Shown in pieces: positions 33,145 to 42,598 of a DNA stretch of 51,211 nucleotides (positions are counted from its first letter, which is position 1; each line of letters opens with the position of its first letter). The stretch lies in NCBI RefSeq assembly GCF_001261715.1, contig NZ_CVRU01000026.1, positions 1 to 51,211 on the forward strand, written 5' to 3'. The notes under the pieces were generated by a model. That model saw only the letters and a list, made by a program, of their open reading frames with translations, had not been told where the DNA came from and ran no database searches. Both the position numbers and the translations under genes were made by a program. Origin of the DNA: Dysgonomonas sp. HGC4 (GTDB lineage Bacteria; Bacteroidota; Bacteroidia; Bacteroidales; Dysgonomonadaceae).

Positions 33145-36100
33145 ATGAGAAAAAAAATAAACCCCATATTGGTCTTAATGCTGACAATTGGGTTTCTGTT
33201 ATTGACAAATGCTTGTAGTCGCAAGGGATCACGTACTATCGACCCCGAATTTGCACGTTATATTGCAGCTTTTACTTACGGATCGGTTTCCTCTGTATCT
33301 TCTATCCAGATTGAATTGAATCAGGATATGCCTACTGTGGAATTGAATGCCGAAGTTGACCAAGATTTATTCGAGTTTTCGCCTAAAATTAAAGGGAAAG
33401 CTTATTGGGTTAATACACGAACAATCAAATTTGTACCCGAACCCGGCGAGTTAAAGCAAGGTGAAACTTACGATGCTTGGTTTAAACTCGATAAAGTGCT
33501 TCAAGTTGAGAAAGACTTCAAAGAATTTTACTTCTATTTTAAAGTGCCTGAGCAAAATTTTGCGGTAGATGTACTTCCTTATTCTCCAACTAAAGATAAT
33601 GATCTTACCTGGAATACGGTGAGAGGAACTCTCTCTCTGGCAGACGAAGCAGCGATGCCTGATATCGAAAAAATGCTGTCGGTAGAAGGAAATTCTAATA
33701 CAGCAGTTGTAAAAATAGAAGCTACAAGCGTAAAAGGTAGATATGCTTTTTCTATTGATAGCCTTAAGAGAACAACACAAGATTTGACTTATACGCTGAA
33801 AGTAGATGGTTCATCTATCGGAGCAAAGAGAGATGCGGAAAAGCTTCCGATTGTAATTCCTGCTATAAATGCTTCTTCTTTTTCGGTGATTGATGTAAGA
33901 ACAGCTTACGAGCCATCGGAATGTATCCGTATCACATTTAGTGATCCGTTATCTAATAATCAGAATATACAAGGATTGGTTAATCCGAATGGAATTGAAA
34001 ACTTCTCGTATGAAGTTCAAAAGAATGTATTGAAGCTTTATTTAGATGGCAACAGTAGTAATACAAGTGTTGATCTGAATATTTTTAAAGAACTGAAAAG
34101 TTCAGAAAATAAAACATTAGATAAGAATTACAATTATCAGTTATCTCTTGAAAAGAATAAGCCTGAAATTAAGTTACTGAACTCAGGTAATATTCTTCCA
34201 AGTTCCGATAATCTGAATATACCTTTTCAAGCAGTCAATCTATGGGCTGTGGATATTACAATTGTCAAGATTTTTGAAAACAATGTGTTAGGATATCTTC
34301 AATCGAATGATTTTGGAGGGGATAATGAATTGAGACGTTTTGGACGTTTGGTGCTTAAAAAGCAAATCAGACTCGATGAAGACCATACTCTACGATTGGA
34401 TCAATGGAATAATTTTTCAATAGATTTATCTACTCTTATTAAACAAGATCCGGGTGCAATATATCGGGTTAAGTTTACAATGAAGAAAGAATACTCATTA
34501 TACCCATGTAGTGGAATAGTTCCACAAATTCCTCAAGAAGCAGGTTTGGAGAGATTCGATAATCGTATGACAGAGGAGGATGAAGCTATTTGGGATATCC
34601 CGCAAACCTATTATTACGATCCTATGGATTGGGAGGATTATAATTGGGAAGAAAGAGAAGATCCTTGTAAAAGCAGTTATTATACCAACCGTTCATCCGA
34701 TTGCATTGTTTTTGCATCAAATATTGGTTTAGTAGCCAAAATTGGTTCAGATAAAAAAGTGACGGTAGCATTGACCGATATTCTTACAACTCAACCTATA
34801 TCAGGAGCGGTGGTAGATGTGTATAACTTCCAGATGCAACGAATTGGTTCGGGAAAAACCGACGGTAATGGATTTGTTTCAATAGATTATAAAGGTGGAG
34901 TTCCTTTTGTGGTAGTTGCTTCAAAGGATAAAGACAAAGGTTATCTGAAATTGACGTCTAATCTTTCGTTATCGCTAAGTAATTTCGATGTCAGTGGAAA
35001 AGAAATACAAAAAGGACTGAAAGGTTATATATATGGCGAAAGAGGTGTTTGGCGTCCGGGAGATTCTATTTATCTGACATTTATATTGGACGATAAAGTC
35101 AATCCCCTGCCTAAAGGACATCCGGTGTCATTAGATTTATTTACGCCAACAGGTCAGCTTTATCAAAAACATGTAAATACATCGGGCAAAGACGGTTTCT
35201 ATACTTTCAAGCTAGCGACTGATCCGGGAGCTATTACCGGTAACTGGCGAGCAGCAATCAAAGTAGGGGGAGCAACTTTCTCGAAAACTATAAAAATAGA
35301 AACAGTAAAACCTAACAGACTTAAAGTTCGGTTGAATGTTGGAGAACTGATTGATGCGAGTAGAGGTGTATTGAATAGCACTCTGTCATCGCAATGGCTT
35401 CATGGAGCAGCAGCGTCTAATCTGAAAGCAAGTGTTGAAATGACTCTGTCTGTCGCAGGAAATCCATTTAAAGGATATGAGGCATATTCGTTTAATAATC
35501 CTGCAAGTAATTTCAGTACCGATACATATACCATATTTGAAGGAAGGCTCGATGCAAGTGGCAATGCTAATGTTGCGGGTAAACTACCTCCGGCATCTAA
35601 TGCTCCGGGAATGCTTAAAGCAACTTTGGTATCTAGGGTGTTCGAAACAGGAGGTGATGCAAGTATCTATTCGCAAACAGCGGCTTATTCTCCTTACTCG
35701 GCGTATGTCGGTATAAAATCGCCTAATGAATCTGACTATGAAATGTTGGAAACAGGGAAAGACAATGCGATGGATATTGTAACATTGTCTCCTGATGGAA
35801 AGCTTCTTAATAGATCGGACGTCAATGTGAAAATATATAAAATTAAATGGTCGTGGTGGTGGAATCGCAATAATGACGATTTATCTTCTTATGTCAACAA
35901 TACATCAGCTAATGTGGTGTTGGATAAAGATGTGTCGACAGTTGGTGGAAAAGCCAAGGTTAATTTTAAAGTAGAAGATTCTGAATGGGGACGTTATCTT
36001 GTAATGGCTACCGACAAGCAAGGCGGGCATATAGCAGGTAAGATTATTTATGTTGACTGGCCTGCATGGAAAGGGCGTTCGGATAAAGAAGATGCTTCGG

Positions 36101-38724
36101 GATTAACTATGTTATCTTTTTCTACTGATAAAAAGACTCCTTACAATGTGGGTGAAAAAGTTACAGTAACTATTCCTAAAAGTTCGGATGGTAGAGTATT
36201 AATAAGTATTGAAGATGGCACGAAAGTAATACAACGCGATTGGGCGAAAACAAGTGCTAAGGAAGATACAAAATATACATTTGAAGTAACGGATGAAATG
36301 AATCCTAACTTTTTCATCTTTGCAACACTTTTACAACCTCATGCTCAAACCGATAATGATTTGCCTATCCGTTTATATGGAGTGTTGAATATTAAGGTAG
36401 AGAATAAGAATACGATATTGACTCCGGTTATAACTATGCCTGATGAACTTAGACCTGAAAAGGAATTTACAGTTGCAGTATCAGAGAAAAATAAAAAGGC
36501 TATGACATATACTTTGGCTGTTGTGGATGAAGGTCTTCTTGATCTTACTTCATTTAAAACACCAAATGCGTGGACTGATTTCTATGCTTATCAAGCATTG
36601 GGTGTGCGTACATGGGATATGTTCGATATGGTAGTAGGAGCACAAGCCGGAAAGCTAGGTCCATTGTTGAGTATTGGGGGTGACGAAACACTTAAACCTT
36701 CAAGCAATCCTTTGAATCGATTCAAACCGGTTGTAAAGTTCTTAGGACCATTTACAATGAAAAAGGGTGAAACGCAATCTCATAAAATAAAACTCGATCC
36801 GTATATCGGTTCAGTACGTGTGATGGTAGTGGCTGGATCACAAGAAGGAGCATATGGAAACACCGAAAAAACAGTGGCGGTGAAAAACCCATTGATGGTT
36901 TTATCTACCCTCCCAAGAGTTGCGGGACCTGATGAGGAAATATTACTTCCTGTAAATGTCTTTGCAATGGATAAAAAAGTGAAGACTGTAAATGTAACAG
37001 TTCAGGCAGCAAACGGATTATTCCAGTTTACAGATGGAACAACAAAATCGGTTACGTTTACTGAAACAGGTGATAAGGTGATTTACTTTAAAGTGAAAGT
37101 TGCTAAAAGAACAGGAGCTGAAAAAGTAACTATTAAAGCAAGTGGTGGAGGCGAAAGCTCAAATGAAACCATAGATATAGAGGTGAGAAATCCTAATCCT
37201 CCGATTACATTAACTTCTGATGCTTTGGTTTCGGCTGGTGATTCACACGAGTTAAATATTAATCTTGATTCGCCAACTTCAGATGATTGGGTTAAACTTG
37301 AGGTGTCGCGTATGCCTGCTGTTGATCTAAGCAAGAATATGGCTTATCTATACGACTATCCTTATGGATGTTCGGAGCAAGTAACTTCGCGTGTATTCCC
37401 CCTATTGTATGTAAGTGCATTCAGAAAATTCTCGGATAAAGAAACTGAGAAGATGAAATATAATATCAATGAAGCGATCAAGATATTATCGTCACGCCAG
37501 TTGGGTGATGGTGGTATTGTGTATTGGCCGGGTAGCTCATACCCAACAGAGTGGGTGAGTACTTATGCCGGACACTTCTTGGTAGAGGCTAAAAACAAAG
37601 GATACAATGTTCCTGAATCTGTTATCAGTAAATGGAAGCAATTCCAGAAGAAATCCGCACAACGATGGAATAGGGGAGATCTTTACAGTTCTTACTACTC
37701 ATATTCGATGACCGACTTGCAACAAGCCTATCGTTTATATACTTTGGCTCTGGCAGGTGATCCCGAATTGGGAGCAATGAATAGATTGAAAGAAATGAAA
37801 GATCTTTCGATACAAGCTCGTTGGAGATTGGCGGCAGCGTACGCTATTACAGGTAAAAAGGATGCAGCACAACAGATAATATCGAATGCTCCTTTGACTG
37901 TTGATAATTATTCAGCATTTAATAATACTTATGGTAGTCCGGCTCGTGACGTTGCCATGATAATGGAAACTAACTTGCTTCTTGGCAGAACAGAAAAAGC
38001 TTTATCTCTAGCTCCTCAGGTGTCAGCAGAATTGAGTTCCGATTATATTTCTACTCAAACAGCAGCTTATGGTTTAATAGCCATGTCTCAACTGGCTGAA
38101 AAGATGGGTAAAGGAGCAATAGCTTATGACTGGAGTTTGAATGGTGTACCTCAGAAAGTCGAAAATTCGGCTCAGGTGTTCCGTGAATATACGATTAAGC
38201 CCCAAGAAGTTGTAAATATCAATTTCACCAATAAGGGAGAAGGGCAATTGTATGTTCGTTTGATTGGGCGCACTCAACCTTTAGTCGATAGATCTCATCC
38301 TAAAAATGATGGTATAAATCTGTATGTGAAATATGTTGATGATAATAATAATGATGTAGATATCACTTCGCTTCAACAGGGAACAGAGTTTTTCGCAAAT
38401 GTGATTATACAGAATGTTTCGGGCGAATCTATCACCGATTTGGCACTTACTCAAATATTCCCATCAGGTTGGGAAATATTTAATAACCGATTGTTTAATG
38501 CAGCGGCTGATGCTACCAGTGGGTCGTTTAATTATCAAGATATACGAGATGACAGAGTGATGACATTCTTCAATCTGGGTAATGGATATTCAACAGCAGT
38601 TAAAGTTCGTTTACAGGCAGCCTATTGCGGTCGATTCTATCTTCCTGCAGTATCTTGTGAAGCAATGTATAAACCACAAACTCAGAGTCGTACTTCGGGT
38701 ATGTGGGTTGAGGTGAAACAGTAA
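33145..38724 (+). CDS. Alpha-2-macroglobulin family lipoprotein with thioester
   Basis: An 1859-residue bacterial A2M, the largest gene here. It carries a lipoprotein signal (Cys24 in LLTNACSRK). A series of macroglobulin beta domains follows, including GYIYGERGVWRPGDSIYLTFILDD (MG2-like) near 630. The bait/ANA region includes KPVVKFLGPFTMKKGETQSHKIKL. The thioester motif YPYGCSEQ has Cys1409 to Gln1412, so the trap chemistry is intact. Helical TED-domain repeats follow (for example DGGIVYWPGSSYPTEWVSTYAGHF), then a terminal beta domain. Bacterial A2Ms trap attacking proteases in the envelope. No adjacent penicillin-binding protein 1C gene is present, although it is a common partner. A -7-like TACATTTG lies at 33102-33109 and a strong terminator follows. 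Confidence 0.96.
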   Translation: MRKKINPILVLMLTIGFLLLTNACSRKGSRTIDPEFARYIAAFTYGSVSSVSSIQIELNQDMPTVELNAEVDQDLFEFSPKIKGKAYWVNTRTIKFVPEPGELKQGETYDAWFKLDKVLQVEKDFKEFYFYFKVPEQNFAVDVLPYSPTKDNDLTWNTVRGTLSLADEAAMPDIEKMLSVEGNSNTAVVKIEATSVKGRYAFSIDSLKRTTQDLTYTLKVDGSSIGAKRDAEKLPIVIPAINASSFSVIDVRTAYEPSECIRITFSDPLSNNQNIQGLVNPNGIENFSYEVQKNVLKLYLDGNSSNTSVDLNIFKELKSSENKTLDKNYNYQLSLEKNKPEIKLLNSGNILPSSDNLNIPFQAVNLWAVDITIVKIFENNVLGYLQSNDFGGDNELRRFGRLVLKKQIRLDEDHTLRLDQWNNFSIDLSTLIKQDPGAIYRVKFTMKKEYSLYPCSGIVPQIPQEAGLERFDNRMTEEDEAIWDIPQTYYYDPMDWEDYNWEEREDPCKSSYYTNRSSDCIVFASNIGLVAKIGSDKKVTVALTDILTTQPISGAVVDVYNFQMQRIGSGKTDGNGFVSIDYKGGVPFVVVASKDKDKGYLKLTSNLSLSLSNFDVSGKEIQKGLKGYIYGERGVWRPGDSIYLTFILDDKVNPLPKGHPVSLDLFTPTGQLYQKHVNTSGKDGFYTFKLATDPGAITGNWRAAIKVGGATFSKTIKIETVKPNRLKVRLNVGELIDASRGVLNSTLSSQWLHGAAASNLKASVEMTLSVAGNPFKGYEAYSFNNPASNFSTDTYTIFEGRLDASGNANVAGKLPPASNAPGMLKATLVSRVFETGGDASIYSQTAAYSPYSAYVGIKSPNESDYEMLETGKDNAMDIVTLSPDGKLLNRSDVNVKIYKIKWSWWWNRNNDDLSSYVNNTSANVVLDKDVSTVGGKAKVNFKVEDSEWGRYLVMATDKQGGHIAGKIIYVDWPAWKGRSDKEDASGLTMLSFSTDKKTPYNVGEKVTVTIPKSSDGRVLISIEDGTKVIQRDWAKTSAKEDTKYTFEVTDEMNPNFFIFATLLQPHAQTDNDLPIRLYGVLNIKVENKNTILTPVITMPDELRPEKEFTVAVSEKNKKAMTYTLAVVDEGLLDLTSFKTPNAWTDFYAYQALGVRTWDMFDMVVGAQAGKLGPLLSIGGDETLKPSSNPLNRFKPVVKFLGPFTMKKGETQSHKIKLDPYIGSVRVMVVAGSQEGAYGNTEKTVAVKNPLMVLSTLPRVAGPDEEILLPVNVFAMDKKVKTVNVTVQAANGLFQFTDGTTKSVTFTETGDKVIYFKVKVAKRTGAEKVTIKASGGGESSNETIDIEVRNPNPPITLTSDALVSAGDSHELNINLDSPTSDDWVKLEVSRMPAVDLSKNMAYLYDYPYGCSEQVTSRVFPLLYVSAFRKFSDKETEKMKYNINEAIKILSSRQLGDGGIVYWPGSSYPTEWVSTYAGHFLVEAKNKGYNVPESVISKWKQFQKKSAQRWNRGDLYSSYYSYSMTDLQQAYRLYTLALAGDPELGAMNRLKEMKDLSIQARWRLAAAYAITGKKDAAQQIISNAPLTVDNYSAFNNTYGSPARDVAMIMETNLLLGRTEKALSLAPQVSAELSSDYISTQTAAYGLIAMSQLAEKMGKGAIAYDWSLNGVPQKVENSAQVFREYTIKPQEVVNINFTNKGEGQLYVRLIGRTQPLVDRSHPKNDGINLYVKYVDDNNNDVDITSLQQGTEFFANVIIQNVSGESITDLALTQIFPSGWEIFNNRLFNAAADATSGSFNYQDIRDDRVMTFFNLGNGYSTAVKVRLQAAYCGRFYLPAVSCEAMYKPQTQSRTSGMWVEVKQ

Positions 38725-38743
38725 AAGCGATACTCTATATAAG

Positions 38744-38779
38744 AAAAGCCGTATACAATCAATTGTATACGGCTTTTTT
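38744..38779 (+). terminator. Terminator of the alpha-2-macroglobulin gene
   Basis: AAAAGCCGTATACAAT and ATTGTATACGGCTTTT form a perfect 16-bp stem with a 2-nt loop and a T tail. Because it begins with A residues, it may also work for minus-strand transcripts coming from the EamA side. Confidence 0.93.
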
Positions 38780-38917
38780 ATTTAAGGTTTTAGACCTTTT
38801 ATTATCCAATAAAGTATAACTGCAATTGTTGTTATACTTTGAGTAGCTTAAACGTTTACTATCCTTTTTGATTACAGTAGACTGTATTTTAAAATGCCTA
38901 AGAAAGAATGAATCAAG

Positions 38918-39862
38918 TTATTTGCTTTCTTGTATTGTAGCTTGTTGTTCAGCTTCCACGTCTGCTCTCGATTTACTTTGAGTAACCAGATATACCCCTA
39001 TCAAAATCATAATCCCTGATAAAGCTTTAGTGGCAGAGAAATGATCTTGCCCCAAGCCAATAGCAATAAATGAGGCTATAAGCGGTTGGAGGTTGTTGTA
39101 CATAGAGATTGTTGTTGCTCTGATTCTTTTCTGAGCCACAGGTATAAGGGTGTATGCAATGAATGTTGCAAACAGCAATGTATAGCTTATAAGCACATAA
39201 GGTAATACTTCTGATTGTGAGAACAGGGGAGCATTAACCAAATCTTTATATAAAAATGGAAGTAGTATAACAGTTGAATATAAGAACATCCATTTCATTA
39301 GGGTTATAGAGGAATATTTGGATGTTAAGGGGCGTGTTACAACCAAGTATGAAGCATAACTAAGAGAACTGCATACTACGGCCATATTACCTTTCATGCT
39401 CGAGTCGGTGGTAATGTCTCCGTGGTGGCTTGTGTAGACCAAGAATATAGCACCGAGTCCGCCCAATAAAACACCCGAAACCTTTTTGCTTGTGATAGGC
39501 TCTTTTAAAACAAGAGCTGCTATAACCATTGCAAAAAGAGGGGTACTTGTTGTGATTATAGATGCATCAACGGGGGACGTATTATTCAATCCGAAGATAA
39601 ATAATCCTTGATTAAATGTAATCCCTAAAAGTCCTCCAAGAAAAATCGTGAAATGATCTTTTCGCTCAATACGCTCTTTAGTTACAAAGAGAGATGCTAT
39701 CCAAAATGTAATAGTGGCAAAAGTCATTCGGGCAATAGTAAGTCCATAAGGACTGATATAGCCTGATTGAAGAAGGTATTTACTGATGGGAATGTTTATT
39801 GCAAAAAAAGTAACAACACTGAACATAGTTATATGTCCAACCTGTTTTTGAGAAAGTTTCAT
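38918..39862 (-). CDS. EamA/DMT-family transporter
   Basis: A 314-residue inner-membrane protein built from two repeated EamA modules with about ten membrane segments. Typical positions are FFAINIPISKYLL, the early TIARMTFATITFWI and the second-half NLQPLIASFIAIGLG. Members export amino acids or other metabolites; the substrate is unknown. The start overlaps the stop of the nitroreductase gene by 4 bp (ATGA), so both are made from one transcript. A TAAACGTTTA palindrome lies about 60 bp beyond its stop, in the convergent gap. Confidence 0.92.
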   Translation of the reverse strand: MKLSQKQVGHITMFSVVTFFAINIPISKYLLQSGYISPYGLTIARMTFATITFWIASLFVTKERIERKDHFTIFLGGLLGITFNQGLFIFGLNNTSPVDASIITTSTPLFAMVIAALVLKEPITSKKVSGVLLGGLGAIFLVYTSHHGDITTDSSMKGNMAVVCSSLSYASYLVVTRPLTSKYSSITLMKWMFLYSTVILLPFLYKDLVNAPLFSQSEVLPYVLISYTLLFATFIAYTLIPVAQKRIRATTISMYNNLQPLIASFIAIGLGQDHFSATKALSGIMILIGVYLVTQSKSRADVEAEQQATIQESK

Positions 39863-40494
39863 TTTTTATATGTATTGTATGATACAATTTCGTTTGTTGA
39901 TTTTCGTTTTTTGGATCTTAGCTCCTGAGCAGGATAGCCGATGAGGATATCGAGTATCACTCGTTTAGAATCAGGTATGTTTAATAGTTTTTTTATTTTA
40001 GATTCATTGAACCAGCCCAATATGCAACTACCCAAACCTTCGTCTTCGGCAGCCAGGCAAATATGAGAAGCAGCAATACCTATATCAACATAGGCAAAAT
40101 GCTTGTCTTTGATAACTCCCCCAATTCCCGAACTTAGATTAACTTTTTCTTCGACCAGAAGAATATGTATAGGTGCTTGTTTTGTGAAGTGATTCATACC
40201 CAATAAGCGCGCAGAAGCAGCATCGGCAACCTTGTTCTTTAACTCTAATTCGTCTACTATAACAAGATGTACGGGTTGTGTTTCGTCTTCAGTAGGATGT
40301 TCAATTGCATCAAGCGTTTTATCCATTAATTCAGCGTCGTTTACTACCACAAAGTGCCAAGGTTGTGCATTACAAGCAGAGGGGGCCAAACGTGCGGCTT
40401 CTATGATTCGTTCAATCTTTTCGGCTTCTACCAATCTGGTTGTGTCGTACTTGCGTGTGCTTTGTCTTCTACTTGCGAGTTCAAGAAAATCCAT
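39859..40494 (-). CDS. Nitroreductase-family FMN oxidoreductase
   Basis: A 211-residue flavoenzyme. The opening LASRRQSTRKYDTTRL with IIEAARLAPSACNAQPWHFVVV (about 29-50) is the standard FMN-binding start. The later part has IGIAASHICLAAEDEGLGSCILGWF and the closing LIGYPAQELRSKKRKSTNEIV. Such enzymes use NAD(P)H to reduce nitroaromatics, quinones or flavins. It is the first gene of a two-gene unit with the EamA transporter, so the pair may deal with the same compound, which is inference. Confidence 0.93.
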   Translation of the reverse strand: MDFLELASRRQSTRKYDTTRLVEAEKIERIIEAARLAPSACNAQPWHFVVVNDAELMDKTLDAIEHPTEDETQPVHLVIVDELELKNKVADAASARLLGMNHFTKQAPIHILLVEEKVNLSSGIGGVIKDKHFAYVDIGIAASHICLAAEDEGLGSCILGWFNESKIKKLLNIPDSKRVILDILIGYPAQELRSKKRKSTNEIVSYNTYKK

Positions 40495-41165
40495 AGTGTA
40501 TTTGAAATAAATATAGCCAAATAATTATTGTCATATTATTCAATAATAGTGAATTCTGGTTATGACATTTACCAGATACACAAATTAGGTCTGAGACCAT
40601 AATTAAAGCCTCAAAATTACGCAATTAAATGATAGGAAGCCTTTTCGCTCCGATATATTTTCAGGAAACTATTTCTTTGTCTCTTTCGCATATTTTATAT
40701 CATTTCTATTCCACTTGGGGCTTAGTTGTAGCAGTAATTTAAATGTAGTTTTTATCAAGTAATCGTTTAATCAATGGCATCCATTTAAAGTTTTGAGAAT
40801 TGGTTATGCTGTTTTCTCCTTTTTCTTCTGTTATGCTTATTATAATGTCTTTTCCTATCCAATTAGGAATCTGTGGTGGATGATCTTTATTATTCGAGAT
40901 ATTTCGTCAAGCTAGCAATCTTTTTGTAAATAAATTTCAATTGCTGTTTGTTTACAATAAATAGTGATATTCAAATATATGAATTGCTGCCGAGATAGCC
41001 ATGTTTTTGTCTATTAAAAACGATAAGATATATATATGGTTTATGTGCTCGAGTTTTGTGTCTTTATTAGATTGAGTACACCTTTGTATCAGTTACACAT
41101 AAAAAAGCATCCCTAAAGTTTAACAACTAAAGGGATACTTGAATATCGAAAAGATATGTATTCTT
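40495..41165. other. 671-bp gap with a weak gene remnant
   Basis: No intact gene is present. A GGTCT-G-AGACC palindrome lies at 40588-40598. On the minus strand 40739-40909 stays open for 56 sense codons without a start. It reads in part DHPPQIPNWIGKDI and ends FKWMPLIKRLLDKNYI before TAA. It looks like the tail of a lost protein of unrecognised family. The remainder is AT-rich. Near the right end sits the terminator of the efflux operon. Confidence 0.35.
41101..41138 (-). terminator. Terminator of the RND efflux operon
   Basis: On the minus strand GTATCCCT pairs with AGGGATGC (8 bp, one G-T) and is followed by TTTTTT. It lies 28 bp beyond the stop codon of the outer-membrane factor gene. 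Confidence 0.75.
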
Positions 41166-42551
41166 TTATTTAACGAGTCCTCCTCCTAAAGCTTTGTATA
41201 ACTGTACGGTTGACGTAAGCTCATCCAGAATTGCGTTGTTGAGAGTAATCTCTGCATCAAACATCTGACGTTGAGCATCTAATACATCCATATAGGTAAC
41301 AATACCATTTACGTATTGTAGTCGGGCAAGCTTTTGGTAAGAGCGTACAGAGTTATATAGAGTTTCTCGCGATTTGCGTACCTCTTGCGTTTTCTGATAA
41401 GTATTAATGGCATTGTTTACTTCCATAAATACAGTTAGAATTGTTTTTTCGTAGCTGTAAACCTCTTGTTCGTAAGCAGCTTTTGCAGCTTGATGAATTG
41501 CTTTATTCTTACCCATATTGAATATTGGTCCTGCAAGGGAACTACCAATAAACCATGCCGGACTTTTAAGGAAGTCTGTTAACTCCGAGTTTTCGGCACC
41601 TAATCGCCCCGTAAGATTTAAGGAGGGGAGAATACTGGTTAAAGCTACACCTACTTTGGCATTGGCTTCTATTAGTTTCTGTTCGGCTTGTATTACATCA
41701 GGACGACGTTCAAGTAATGACGAAGGAACATCTACTGGTAAGCTCGGTAATATAGAGTGAGTACTTATGTCTGTATTACTACGTGGAATACCTGATGGAA
41801 ATTCTCCCAAAAGAACAGACATATCATTCTCCATTAGTTTAATTTCGTTTTCTAAGCTTGGTATAAGAGGTTCGGTACGTGCTACCTCTACCAAACTTTG
41901 ACGGTATGGCATCTCCGAAGTTAAACCTCCCTCATATCTTAGTTTAGCAAAATGGGCACTCTCTTGAAGAGCTTCCAGCGTTTGCTTTACTATTTCTAAT
42001 TCGCGATCTAAAGCTCTTAGCTTGAAATAACTCTGTGCCACTTCGGCAATAATAGTCAGGCGCAATGCTTGTTGGGCTTCTACCGATTGCATATACGATG
42101 CAATTGCAGCATCGTTTGCCCATCGGAGCTTGCCCCAAATATCTACCTCCCAGCCAAAAGTAAGGTTAGTATGTATTTCGGGAGTATATTTCGGATTATT
42201 TCCTCCATAATTTAGATGCTCTTTTTGAGCAACTCCGTCAATGCCTATTTCGGGAAATATATTTGCAAAAGAAATACGTTTATTGGCTATCATTTCATTG
42301 ATACGGGCAGTTGCAATAAGCACATCTCTGTTGTGGTCGAGAGCTTTTGTGATCATGTTTTGTAAAACAGAATCTTTGTATAATGTACTCCATCCTATGT
42401 CGGCAGCTTCTCCTTCCTCAAGTCCTTTGGCTTCAAAAGAATGTGGCATGCCATCCATCACCGGTCGTTGATATTTGCTTCCTATCTTACAAGAGAAGAA
42501 TATAACATTACAGAGGACTAATACACTACATATATATTTGAGTTTGCTCAT
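41166..42551 (-). CDS. RND efflux outer-membrane factor (NodT/OprM type)
   Basis: A 461-residue TolC-like lipoprotein channel, with signal VIFFSC (Cys21). It consists of two OEP domains with long coiled helices. Typical segments are GEAADIGWSTLYKD, the LNYGGNNPKYTPEIHTNLTFGWEVDIWGK strand/turn region and ERRPDVIQAEQKLIEANAKVGVA (about 282-304). The closing DVLDAQRQMFDAEITLNNAILDEL helix is also characteristic. It forms the exit duct for the pump encoded immediately upstream (47-bp gap). It is the last gene of the operon. Confidence 0.95.
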   Translation of the reverse strand: MSKLKYICSVLVLCNVIFFSCKIGSKYQRPVMDGMPHSFEAKGLEEGEAADIGWSTLYKDSVLQNMITKALDHNRDVLIATARINEMIANKRISFANIFPEIGIDGVAQKEHLNYGGNNPKYTPEIHTNLTFGWEVDIWGKLRWANDAAIASYMQSVEAQQALRLTIIAEVAQSYFKLRALDRELEIVKQTLEALQESAHFAKLRYEGGLTSEMPYRQSLVEVARTEPLIPSLENEIKLMENDMSVLLGEFPSGIPRSNTDISTHSILPSLPVDVPSSLLERRPDVIQAEQKLIEANAKVGVALTSILPSLNLTGRLGAENSELTDFLKSPAWFIGSSLAGPIFNMGKNKAIHQAAKAAYEQEVYSYEKTILTVFMEVNNAINTYQKTQEVRKSRETLYNSVRSYQKLARLQYVNGIVTYMDVLDAQRQMFDAEITLNNAILDELTSTVQLYKALGGGLVK

Positions 42552-42598
42552 TTATCTTTGTTTAAAGGTTATCAATAAGTACTTATGATATTTATTGA

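Noticed and set aside
40739-40909. Minus-strand open stretch as a real gene
   Set aside because: There is no usable start codon and no recognisable family, so it is only noted as a possible remnant.
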